DNA of 64,000 nucleotides, taken from the NCBI GenBank assembly GCA_038131595.1, contig JAYPPR010000008.1:1178001-1242000 (forward strand), given 5' to 3'. The translations under genes and the position numbers were made by a program. The notes below the pieces were generated by a model. The model saw only the letters and a program-made list of their open reading frames with translations. It did no database searches and was not told the DNA's origin. Source of the stretch: UBA9926 sp038131595 (GTDB lineage Bacteria; Pseudomonadota; Gammaproteobacteria; Pseudomonadales; Azotimanducaceae). Positions 56,612 to 64,000 of the stretch are shown here, in pieces. Position 1 is the stretch's first letter, and each line of letters starts with the position of its first letter.

Positions 56612-57048
56612 TAACTGGCGCTATTGGAAACCGTACTCTTACTGAAAGTGATGCAGTACGAGCGGTGGTGAATTTCTTCGGGCCAACTGACTTTCGCAGA
56701 ATGAATGACTACCCGAGCGTGATCGATCACGATGCGCCCACGTCGCCAGAGTCGGTGGTGGTGGGTGGTCCAATCCAGGACCCTCGTTACCGAGATAAGG
56801 TGAATGCCTATAACCCCATGACATATGTGGATGCATCCCGAAGAGCGCCGCCTTTTTTGATCATGCACGGCGATCGAGACGCGCTAGTCCCATTTAATCA
56901 AAGTGTGCTGCTCTATGAGGCACTGCGGGATGCCGGGCAGGACGTGAGCTTTTACAAGGTGGCGGGAGCGGGCCACGGCGACCGATTCTTCACCCCATCA
57001 ACGCTGGCAGTAGTGACGGCTTTTTTAAAGCAGCATCTAGCGCCCTGA
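56612..57048 (+). pseudogene. C-terminal fragment of an alpha/beta hydrolase (BD-FAE-like)
   Basis: From about 56612 one frame reads GNRTLTESDAVRAVVNFFGPTDFRRM and then FLIMHGDRDALVPFNQS and GAGHGDRFF, the acid Asp and base His of an esterase. The N-terminal half with the nucleophile Ser elbow is missing: a stop codon lies near 56596 and nothing upstream continues it. It is a truncated gene at the right edge of the broken efflux region. Confidence 0.8.
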
Positions 57049-57214
57049 GCGGTATGAGTTATAGCGGATGACGCCTTGAGGGCAGTCTCTACCGGCTCAC
57101 GGCGGTGCCAGATTCGACCTTCGCATCTATTTCCAGCCCGCTCGGTCATAGACCTTTACAGCTTCCGTTTGGTTTTCTCCGAGAACGGAAACGTTTAAGT
57201 CGTCTCGCTTGAAT

Positions 57215-58132
57215 TCACCCTAAGGCAGCGACGGGCCCGGTTGTCGGGCCGGAAATGGGGTATTCATTATTGCCTTCGGCGAAGAGTCGCTGTGCGAAAT
57301 CACTGGTCAGATACTCTAGGAATCGAATCGCGTTTTCGCGGTTAGGCGCGTATTTGGTTACCCCAGCGCCGCTGATGTTTACGTGGGTGCCGCGACCATC
57401 CTGGTTGGGAAAGACAATCTCAAGATTGGCCATGAGGGCTTTGTCCTCGGGTTTTGTAGAGGCCATGAGTCGACCCAGATAATAGGTATTCGCGATGGTG
57501 ATGGTGCATTCGCCACTGGCTACGGCTTTGAGTTGGCCGGTGTCGTTCGATTGGGGCGTTCTTGCAAAGTTTGCGACGACGCCTTTGGCCCAAGCTTCGG
57601 CAGCCGGAGCGCCGTGGGCGTCAATGAGCGATGCCATCAGCGATAAGTTATAAATGTTTCCCGAGCTGCGCATGCACACTTGCCCACGAAACGCCTCGTC
57701 GGCAAGGGCTTCGTACGTGCCAAAGCCGGCAGGCAGCGCCATATCTTTTTTGTGTGCGATGACCCTTGCGCGTTTTGATAAACCGAACCACTCGCCCTCA
57801 GGATGGCGGAGGTGGGCAGGGATTCGCTCTGACAACACGGCTGAGTCAACTGGCTGGAAAATACCTTCTTTCTCTGCCCGCCAAAGCCGCCCCGCATCGA
57901 CAGTGATCAGCATATCGGCGGGGGAAAATTGACCCTCGCTCTTGATTCGCTCGATTAACGCATCGCTGCTTCCCTCGATGAGGTTGACCTTGATACCGGT
58001 TTCTTCGGTGAAGCGCTCATACATGGCCATGTCGGTGTCATAGTGACGGGCGGAATACACGTTGACGACCTCGTCGGCAAAAGCGGAGGACAAGCCAGTC
58101 AGCACAAAAGCGATGGATAGTAGATGTTTCAT
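57215..58132 (-). CDS. fbpA: Fe(3+) ABC transporter periplasmic binding protein (FbpA/FutA-like)
   Basis: A 305-residue periplasmic protein with a signal peptide ending SSAFA. VVNVYSARHYDTDMAMYERF is the start of the ferric-binding family; ANTYYLGR contains the adjacent Tyr pair that binds iron; GAGVTKYAPNRENAIRFLEYL closes the domain. It delivers ferric iron to the ABC permease. The gene follows the ATPase gene on the same strand with a 36-bp gap. No Fur-like site was seen in the local gaps. Confidence 0.92.
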   Translation of the reverse strand: MKHLLSIAFVLTGLSSAFADEVVNVYSARHYDTDMAMYERFTEETGIKVNLIEGSSDALIERIKSEGQFSPADMLITVDAGRLWRAEKEGIFQPVDSAVLSERIPAHLRHPEGEWFGLSKRARVIAHKKDMALPAGFGTYEALADEAFRGQVCMRSSGNIYNLSLMASLIDAHGAPAAEAWAKGVVANFARTPQSNDTGQLKAVASGECTITIANTYYLGRLMASTKPEDKALMANLEIVFPNQDGRGTHVNISGAGVTKYAPNRENAIRFLEYLTSDFAQRLFAEGNNEYPISGPTTGPVAALG

Positions 58133-58168
58133 GTGTGTCTCCGTAGTGGATGCGAAGCGCCAGCTCCC

Positions 58169-59167
58169 TTACTTCGCAGGAAAAATCTTAAGGCTGCTGG
58201 TATCGAATTCGACGCCCACGTGCATGCCGGTAGTGAGATCGGTTCTGTCTGTCTCGATCAGTAATCGATCGTTGCCTGATCGAAGAGAGGCTATCGTACC
58301 ACCCGCACCGAACCTAACGTCGCTGATGACCGCTTGTTCGCCCGGAATAATCGTTGCGTCACTTTGCCGCACGCTGACGATGACTTCCCCGCTGAGCGGC
58401 GTGGATGAATTGATGGTGCCAAATGCAGTTGCTACCTGACCATCCATCGCTGTGCCGGAAATGAGTTGTGCGCCCGTCAGCGACAAGGCCACAAACGGGT
58501 GGGCAGGGTCGCGCCACAAGTCCTCGGGAGTACCTAGCTGAACGATACGGCCATCTACAAGGCAGGCAATGCGGTCCGCCATTAGCATCGCCTCAGCAGG
58601 GTCGTGGGTCACGAGTACGGTAGCGGTGCCTGTCTTCCTCAAGGCACCCAGCGCGTCATCTCGCAGTGCTGTCCGTAACGCCACATCGACATTGGCAAAC
58701 GGCTCATCGAGGAGCATCGCGATGGGATCATTGGCCAGCGCGCGGATCAGCGCCACTCGCTGTTGTTGACCGCCAGAGAGTGTATGGGGGTATCGATCCT
58801 GAAAGTGAGTGAGCTCAACCAGTGCGAGCAAAGTATTGATTCGTTCCTCACTCCCACCCTTCAAACCAAATCGAATATTTTCTGCCACGGTCATATGAGG
58901 GAAGAGGGCATGGTCCTGGAAGACGAGGCCAACCCTGCGTGCTTCGGTGGGCACGGTTTGGCTGACGGTGATCTCGCTGTCGCCAATGCGAAGCCGACCC
59001 GCTTGGATGGGCTCAAGCCCGGCGATCAACCGAAGTAGCGTGCTTTTGCCGCTGCCTGATGGGCCCAGCACGCAAAGCACTTCTCCAGGCGCAACGGTGA
59101 GGCTGACCTCCTGGAGGATGGTTTGGCTGCCGTATGCGTGGCTGAGCGACTCGATTTCAATGGTCAT
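58169..59167 (-). CDS. fbpC: Fe(3+) ABC transporter ATPase (FbpC-like)
   Basis: A 332-residue ATP-binding subunit. Start chosen at the ATG at 59167 (MTIEIESLSHAYG), where the family begins; the frame is open to 59263. Walker A GPSGSGKST, Q-loop FQDHALFPHM, signature LSGGQQQR, Walker B MLLDEPF and the switch His in VTHDPAEA are all present. The C-terminal 110 residues form the TOBE regulatory domain of CUT1/FbpC-type ATPases. It lies upstream of fbpA in the same direction and divergent from the permease. Confidence 0.92.
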   Translation of the reverse strand: MTIEIESLSHAYGSQTILQEVSLTVAPGEVLCVLGPSGSGKSTLLRLIAGLEPIQAGRLRIGDSEITVSQTVPTEARRVGLVFQDHALFPHMTVAENIRFGLKGGSEERINTLLALVELTHFQDRYPHTLSGGQQQRVALIRALANDPIAMLLDEPFANVDVALRTALRDDALGALRKTGTATVLVTHDPAEAMLMADRIACLVDGRIVQLGTPEDLWRDPAHPFVALSLTGAQLISGTAMDGQVATAFGTINSSTPLSGEVIVSVRQSDATIIPGEQAVISDVRFGAGGTIASLRSGNDRLLIETDRTDLTTGMHVGVEFDTSSLKIFPAK

Positions 59168-59563
59168 TGCAGGAAAGGTTAGGAAGGATTGCCTGTGCGA
59201 ATATAGTGAATTCATCGACCAAGTCCTAGTGTTGATTGAATCGATTAGGCTGGGCGTAGACATTCGATCTGGGGCAGCTTAAACCGTGACTGCTTGAACG
59301 GCTTGCAATTAGGGCCCTGGGAGCTGGTCCGAGGTCGTTCGATGGATGAGCTGCGTGATCATTTAATTAGCGTTGCAAGGATAGGGCCTTCGCGCCGTGC
59401 GAAGGGTGAACCACGCTCAATACTGATCGCTGCTTACTGAGCCCGTGACTGGCAGTAGGAAGTCCCTCGGGCGTGGAGGAAACAAAACGGCGAAGCGAGT
59501 CGAGGAAACTATCCAGTGCAAGGCTATAATGGAGCGATCAATACCATTCAGGCAGTCGAGGTC
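59168..59563. other. Divergent promoter region of the iron transporter
   Basis: 396 bases between the divergent ATPase and permease genes. Both promoters should be here. I looked for a Fur-type palindrome and saw none that was clear. No other gene. Confidence 0.5.
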
Positions 59564-61156
59564 ATGAAGAGCAAGCTCACCTTGTGGGACGCGAGCGCCA
59601 TGTTGTTGGCGGTCCCGGTGGCATTGCCGGTATTGGCGATTCTGCTCAGTTTTTTTGGGGAAAGTGGCGACACCTTTGGCCATTTGGCGACGACGGTACT
59701 GCCCGACTATCTGCTCAATACTGTCTTGCTGATGCTCCTCGTCGGCGCCATCGCGTTGATGATTGGTGTGCCCACCGCTTGGTTGACTGCCAGGTACCGT
59801 TTCCCAGGTAGTCGCGTGTTTCCTTTATTGCTGGTGTTGCCGCTCGCGGCACCGGCTTATGTGCTCGGCTATGTTTATGCGGATCTGCTTGATTACACCG
59901 GCCCAGTGCAAACGAGCCTCAGAGCGTTGTTGGGATTGTCATCCTTGCCACCGATCCGGTCATTGCCTGGCGCAGCGCTGGTCATTGCGTTTGCGGTATA
60001 TCCCTACATTTTTCTACTGGCGAGGGTGAGCTTCTCGCAGCAGGCTGCCAATCATATTTTGGTAGCGAAAACGTTAGGCGCTGATTCACGTCGTGTTTTT
60101 TGGAGAGTCGTGCTCCCGGTAGCAAGGCCCGCCATCGTCGGCGGGCTTGCGCTGGTACTGATGGAGACGGTTGCCGATTACGGCGTCGTTGAACATTACG
60201 GCGTGCAAACGTTTACGACCGGCATCTTTAGAACATGGTTTGCCATGGGATCACCGAGTGGCGCCCTCCAATTAGCGGCCTGTCTTTTTGTGATTGCCGC
60301 TTTACTCGTGACGCTCGAGGAGATGAGCAGGAAGGGTCAGCTTGCCAACCCTGTTGCTCCAGTTCCTGCAGAGCTTGAGGCGTTGTCTGGCTGGCGGTCG
60401 CTGCTGGCAAGCCTGATTTGTTTAATCCCGGTGGTGATCGGTTTTATCGTGCCAGTGACAGCGCTGCTCCTTGATGCGGTGGCTGAAGGGGATGCGCTTG
60501 ACGCGGCAAGGTTAGTGTCTTTGATTAGCAATACACTGCTGGTTGCGTTGATCGCGGCTGGCATTTGCGTAGCAGCGGCGGTTTGGTTGGCCTATGCGGG
60601 GCGCCGCACTGAGCATCCGTTCATTCGCTCGGGTATCCGGTTAGCAACGCTGGGGTACGCCATTCCCGGAATGGTACTGGCGGTGGGTCTGTTGCAGCCT
60701 TTGGCCTCATTTGATCGCAGTTTGGCGACGGTTATTTTGGAATCGTTCGAAACCAATATCGGCCTGCTGATGACCGGATCGCTCGGTGGACTCGTCTTGG
60801 TGTATGTGGCGCGATTTCTGACCGTCGCGTTCAATAATGTTCAGAGCAATCTCATCCAAGTGAATGCTCGTTACGACGAAGTGGCAGCAACACTGGGTGC
60901 CTCCCCGTCGCGCATACTCCGCCGAATTCATCTGCCACTCTTGCTGCCCGGTCTGGGCACAGCATTGCTGGTGGTTTTTGTGGATGTGATCAAAGAGCTC
61001 CCTGCCACGCTGGTATTACGACCGTTTAACTTCGACACCTTGGCGACGCGGGTGTTTCGTCTGGCTTCTGATGAGCGATTGGCGGAGGCATCGACCGCTG
61101 CGTTGTTGATCGTGTTGCTTGGATTAATCCCGACGCTCTTTTTGACAAGGCGTTGA
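59564..61156 (+). CDS. fbpB: Fe(3+) ABC transporter permease (FbpB-like), two fused domains
   Basis: A 530-residue inner-membrane permease with about twelve helices, formed by two BPD_transp_1 domains as is usual for FbpB. The two cytoplasmic EAA loops that contact the ATPase are AKTLGADSRRVFWRVVLP and AATLGASPSRILRRIHLP. I chose the ATG at 59564; GAGG lies close upstream. It is divergent from the ATPase and binding-protein genes, an atypical arrangement, since the three are usually in one operon. Confidence 0.9.
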   Translation: MKSKLTLWDASAMLLAVPVALPVLAILLSFFGESGDTFGHLATTVLPDYLLNTVLLMLLVGAIALMIGVPTAWLTARYRFPGSRVFPLLLVLPLAAPAYVLGYVYADLLDYTGPVQTSLRALLGLSSLPPIRSLPGAALVIAFAVYPYIFLLARVSFSQQAANHILVAKTLGADSRRVFWRVVLPVARPAIVGGLALVLMETVADYGVVEHYGVQTFTTGIFRTWFAMGSPSGALQLAACLFVIAALLVTLEEMSRKGQLANPVAPVPAELEALSGWRSLLASLICLIPVVIGFIVPVTALLLDAVAEGDALDAARLVSLISNTLLVALIAAGICVAAAVWLAYAGRRTEHPFIRSGIRLATLGYAIPGMVLAVGLLQPLASFDRSLATVILESFETNIGLLMTGSLGGLVLVYVARFLTVAFNNVQSNLIQVNARYDEVAATLGASPSRILRRIHLPLLLPGLGTALLVVFVDVIKELPATLVLRPFNFDTLATRVFRLASDERLAEASTAALLIVLLGLIPTLFLTRR

Positions 61157-61457
61157 GGGGCGACCGGCTCGCTAGGCTTTTTGAAGCGATCAGGCGTCCG
61201 GTTACCACCTGGCAAAATGAGCGGGCCGCACCCAATACGATGGATTCATCACCCGCTCCCCTAGCATCGCATTTGGAACGAGTGCCTCAGCGCTCCTTGA
61301 TCTGGCAAGGCGAGCGCGCTTTGCTGTCGCGTCCGCGGTTAGCCTCGGCTCGGTCGATGATGAGCTTTCGCTCGGCATGAGCGTTTCCAGCGCTGGATGA
61401 TCGTGCGATGGTTGTCTTTTGCGGTGCCAAGTGTGCACCAAAGAAAGGGGGCCTTGT
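61157..61457. other. Intergenic region
   Basis: 301 bases between the permease and the alpha/beta hydrolase. No gene was recognised. An AAAGGGGG ribosome binding site near 61444 serves the next gene. Confidence 0.5.
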
Positions 61458-62564
61458 ATGACTACCATCACAAAGACGTTTGTATCACTCGACTCGCCGA
61501 CGGGAGCGCGGAACGGCGCTGGGTTTTACCCGTGCCAGGGTCTGTATACCGCGCCGGTCGGAAAGGTGCCCAAGGTCGCGATGATCGCAACGCACTACAA
61601 CGTCGATTTTAGTGAACACTACTTAGCCGAATACATGGCGTCTCGCGGCATCGGTTTCTTGGGTTGGAATACTCGCTACCGAGGCCTCGAGCACTTCTTC
61701 CTGCTCGAGCACGCACTGATCGATATTGGTCAGGGCGTTAAATGGTTGCGAGAGCAAGCGGGCGTCGAGCAAGTGGTGCTCTTGGGCAATTCGGGTGGGG
61801 GCTCGCTGATGGCGGCTTATCAGTCGCAGGCATTGGGTGTCACGATGAAGGCGACACCTGGGCTTACGATTCCTGATGCGTTGCATCAGCTTCAGCCCGC
61901 CGATAAATACGTGTCGCTCTGCGCGCACGGTGGTCGTCCGGAGGTGCTGACCGAGTGGTTTGATCCATCGGTAACCGATGAGACCGATCCAACGAGCTGT
62001 GACCCTGCGCTCAATATGTATGACGAGGCCAATGGTCCCCCGTATTCTGAGTCATTCATTGCGGACTACCGGGCTGCACAAGTCGCACGTAATCACCGCA
62101 TTACCGATTGGTGCTATGCCGAGTTGGAACGATTGAAAACCCTTGGCATGGCGGATCGGGCGTTTAATTTGTATCGAACCTGGGCAGATTTGCGGTTGAT
62201 GGACCCATCCATTGACCCGAATGCGCGCAAGCCGAGGTGGTGCTACGCCGGTGATCCCAAGGCAGCCAATTTCTCGCCACGAGGGATCGGTCTGACGAAC
62301 ACGATTCGGACTTGGCTATCGATGTGGAGTTTAAAGGACTCGTTCTGTAGCGGCGTGCCGCACCTTGAGCGTATCAGTGAGCCTGCTTTAGTGATCCAAA
62401 GTGATGCGGACACAGGGGTCTTTCCAAGAGATGCACAGCTCATCTATGACTCACTGGGCTCCCAAGAGAAGACGCTCCACATGATCGAGGGTGATCACTA
62501 CTTAACGGAACCGAACCAGGCCAGAGACGATGTCGCAGACCTGATCGCGGAGTGGCTCCCATAG
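61458..62564 (+). CDS. Alpha/beta hydrolase, Ser nucleophile
   Basis: A 368-residue cytoplasmic hydrolase. The nucleophile elbow is GNSGGGS, the acid likely the Asp in QSDADTGVFP, and the base His in EGDHYL. Upstream is a long N-terminal strand region (VAMIATHYNVDFSEHYLAEYM). The ATG at 61458 has AAAGGGG about 8 nt upstream; the frame is open from 61419. The closest general class is esterase or thioesterase-like; the substrate is unknown. Convergent with the isocitrate-lyase-family gene. Confidence 0.85.
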   Translation: MTTITKTFVSLDSPTGARNGAGFYPCQGLYTAPVGKVPKVAMIATHYNVDFSEHYLAEYMASRGIGFLGWNTRYRGLEHFFLLEHALIDIGQGVKWLREQAGVEQVVLLGNSGGGSLMAAYQSQALGVTMKATPGLTIPDALHQLQPADKYVSLCAHGGRPEVLTEWFDPSVTDETDPTSCDPALNMYDEANGPPYSESFIADYRAAQVARNHRITDWCYAELERLKTLGMADRAFNLYRTWADLRLMDPSIDPNARKPRWCYAGDPKAANFSPRGIGLTNTIRTWLSMWSLKDSFCSGVPHLERISEPALVIQSDADTGVFPRDAQLIYDSLGSQEKTLHMIEGDHYLTEPNQARDDVADLIAEWLP

Positions 62565-62664
62565 CGCAGGCCTGGTTCGATCCCAGTCCGATCCCAGTTC
62601 AACCCCAATCCAATTAATGAAGGCGAGCAGCTTAATTAGTTCCAGCCCGCGGGGAAACGAGTAC

Positions 62665-63507
62665 TCAGCCGCGCTCGTCGAGGGCCCAAACGGATTCAAA
62701 ATCAACAAGGGTGTTTAATTCATCCAGCGTCGCGGCGCTGCTCGCTTCCTCGCCAGTGGCGTTTAGTGTCCTCAAAGCCTCGCGCATGGCCGTGACTGCA
62801 GCGCCGAGCAGATAGACAGGATGAATGGCGATGTCGTAGCCAAGCGCTTGGAGCTCGGCATCTGCAAGCATTGGCGTTTTGCCGCCCCCCACCATATTGG
62901 CGAGGGTAGGTGTGCCCGAGAGCTGCTCGTTGATCATGCGCATCTCATCGAGGGACTCAGGTGATTCAACAAAGAGGACGTCAGCCCCGGCGCTGCGGTA
63001 CGCCTCGGCCCTGCTGAGTGCCTCATCTAACCCATGCTCTGTCCGCGCATCCGTTCGAGCAACAATCAAAAATGCATTGCTCTGCCTTGTTTCACACGCT
63101 AACTCGATTTTTCTGACCATATCCTCGGTCGAAATCACTTTTCGATTTCGTGTGTGGCCGCAACGTTTCGGGTATTCCTGATCCTCGATTTGTATCGCGC
63201 TGGCCCCTGCGTTCTCATAGCCCCGCACGGCTTGTCGAACGTTGGCAAGGCCGCCAAAGCCGGTATCCCCATCGGCGATCAATGGCACAGTTGTAACCTC
63301 GCAAATCGCGCGAACGCGGTCGACCATTTCTCGATAAGAAACGAGGCCAGCATCCGGCTTCCCTAGTAGGCTTGCACTGACGCCGTATCCAGTCATGTAG
63401 AGGGCGTTAGCGCCGCTCTGCTCGGCTACCCGGGCCGATAGTGGGTCGAAAACGCCAGGCGCGCTGATAAAACTGCCGTTGGCGATTAGGTCCTTGAGCG
63501 CGGTCAT
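62665..63507 (-). CDS. Isocitrate lyase/PEP mutase family enzyme
   Basis: A 280-residue TIM-barrel lyase like 2-methylisocitrate lyase, oxaloacetate decarboxylase or carboxyPEP mutase. ALYMTGYGVSASLLGKPD, PLIADGDTGFGG and QIEDQEYPKRCGH, with the catalytic Cys in KRCGH, mark the Mg-binding active site in order. The next helix has VARTDAR. Because 2-methylisocitrate lyases usually have prpC and prpD nearby and none is here, the exact substrate is open. It has no partner on its strand. Confidence 0.9.
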   Translation of the reverse strand: MTALKDLIANGSFISAPGVFDPLSARVAEQSGANALYMTGYGVSASLLGKPDAGLVSYREMVDRVRAICEVTTVPLIADGDTGFGGLANVRQAVRGYENAGASAIQIEDQEYPKRCGHTRNRKVISTEDMVRKIELACETRQSNAFLIVARTDARTEHGLDEALSRAEAYRSAGADVLFVESPESLDEMRMINEQLSGTPTLANMVGGGKTPMLADAELQALGYDIAIHPVYLLGAAVTAMREALRTLNATGEEASSAATLDELNTLVDFESVWALDERG

Positions 63508-64000
63508 GGGTGCTCCTCTTGATGCAGACAGTCATTGGGATTGGCTCGCTCCTTATTGTGGCTCGGTCGACCATCGACTGACTAGGACTCCGAACGATTT
63601 TTTGTAAACAGCCTTGAGCCGCTTTTTGTGGACAGCCTTGAGCGTTTTTTGTAAACAGCCTTGAGCGGCTTTTTGTAAACAGCCTTGAGCCGCATTTTGA
63701 GGCGACTGGGGTGAGATAACTTAGACGAAGGGCTCTGCGCCGCCTCTCTGAACGAAAGCGGGGGATGCAGATCAGTCTGGCGAAGCAATCGCGCTTGTTG
63801 CTAGGATCAAAGGGAGGCAACGGCGAGGTGATAGTGGGGATCATCCTCGCGAGGCGGTTGAGGGGCGTTGAATTAGCAACACATGGCGTCGCTAGTGATG
63901 CATTAGATGCTTGAGGGACAGGAAGTCAGGGGGGAAGGATGGAGACAGCAAACCGCGTCAGCGAAATTCGAATACTTTGTTACAGCTCACTCTATCTGCC
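63508..64000. other. Right-edge region without a recognised gene
   Basis: 493 bases to the window edge. It contains the tandem repeat at 63598-63693. A minus-strand frame across the repeat is open only because of the repeat and overlaps the lyase start in another frame. A gene may begin beyond the edge. Confidence 0.5.
63598..63693. repeat. 23-24 bp tandem repeat, four copies
   Basis: The core GTAAACAGCCTTGAGC (one copy has GTGGAC) occurs at 63604, 63628, 63651 and 63675, each preceded by a run of five or six T. Spacing is 24, 23 and 24 bp. It lies upstream of the isocitrate-lyase-family gene and outside coding sequence. There are no unique spacers, so it is not a CRISPR array. Confidence 0.95.

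Noticed and set aside
62570..62615. GGTTCGATCCC resembling a tRNA T-loop
   Set aside because: No acceptor stem, anticodon arm or CCA fits around it; it is a short CGATCCCAGT duplication after the hydrolase gene.
63598..63693. CRISPR-like array
   Set aside because: The repeats are nearly back to back, with only short T-rich gaps and no unique spacers, and no cas genes are in the window.
63407..63844. 145-codon minus-strand frame covering the tandem repeat
   Set aside because: Its repeats come only from the DNA repeat, and it overlaps the start of the real lyase gene in another frame.

Overview
The window looks like a chromosomal stretch of an aerobic, probably marine, gammaproteobacterium-like organism. 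The evidence is the moderately high GC, long runs of genes joined by 4-bp ATGA overlaps, a large TonB-dependent receptor, Sox and flavocytochrome c sulfur genes, NCS1, FbpABC-type and RND transporters, and several enzymes for small organic nitrogen and acyl compounds. No rRNA, tRNA, CRISPR array, integrase or intact transposase was found. The taxonomic guess rests on gene content only.

Layout. 1-2308 (minus): MaoC-like protein coupled to a dimethylglycine/sarcosine-dehydrogenase-like flavoenzyme that runs off the left edge. 2546-5878 (minus): TonB-dependent receptor followed by a clear terminator. 6411-10305 (minus): NCS1 permease, short hydantoinase A and DUF917 protein, all overlapping. 10638-13669 (plus): two exported amidohydrolases. 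13873-20108 (plus): a tightly packed run of a molybdenum hydroxylase (iorAB-like), flavocytochrome c (fccAB), and soxX, soxY, soxZ and soxA. It has no soxB or soxCD, the SoxY carrier arm is non-canonical, and soxX carries a frameshift. 20163-21317 (minus): a peroxiredoxin-like membrane protein interrupted by one in-frame TGA exactly where the first Cys of a CxxC motif should be, a strong selenoprotein candidate. 21639-24594 (minus): haloalkane-dehalogenase-like hydrolase with a Fur-box-like site upstream, and a CoA-transferase.

24685-31695: two divergent DUF3604 (PHP-like metalloenzyme) genes flank a tetR-ppiC-hupE operon. One DUF3604 copy is frameshifted, and a 17-bp perfect inverted repeat lies between the divergent units. 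32106-38001: class III aminotransferase, coniferyl-aldehyde-dehydrogenase-like enzyme with its TetR regulator, a cyclase with a frameshifted C-terminus, and an M20 deacetylase. 38377-39465: two small proteins (DUF2007 with a zinc ribbon, and DUF805). 39719-43156: TetR regulator divergent from a TauD-like dioxygenase and an overlapping long GST. 43342-48832: gamma-glutamyltransferase, heme-type membrane protein, acyl-CoA dehydrogenase, SDR, DUF2306 and DUF2141 proteins.

48963-54948 is strikingly different. A response regulator remnant, a sensor kinase, an adaptor protein and an RND pump can all be read by homology but are broken by frameshifts every one to few hundred bases, whereas the outer-membrane component at 54945-56318 is intact. 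56612-57048 is a truncated hydrolase. 57215-61156 holds an FbpABC-type Fe(3+) transporter with the permease divergent from the other two genes. 61458-63507 carries an alpha/beta hydrolase and an isocitrate-lyase-family enzyme, followed by a 23-24 bp tandem repeat near the right edge. Several single-base frameshifts outside the broken region raise the question of sequencing error versus real decay. The selenoprotein candidate is an in-frame stop codon, not a frameshift, and is not explained that way.
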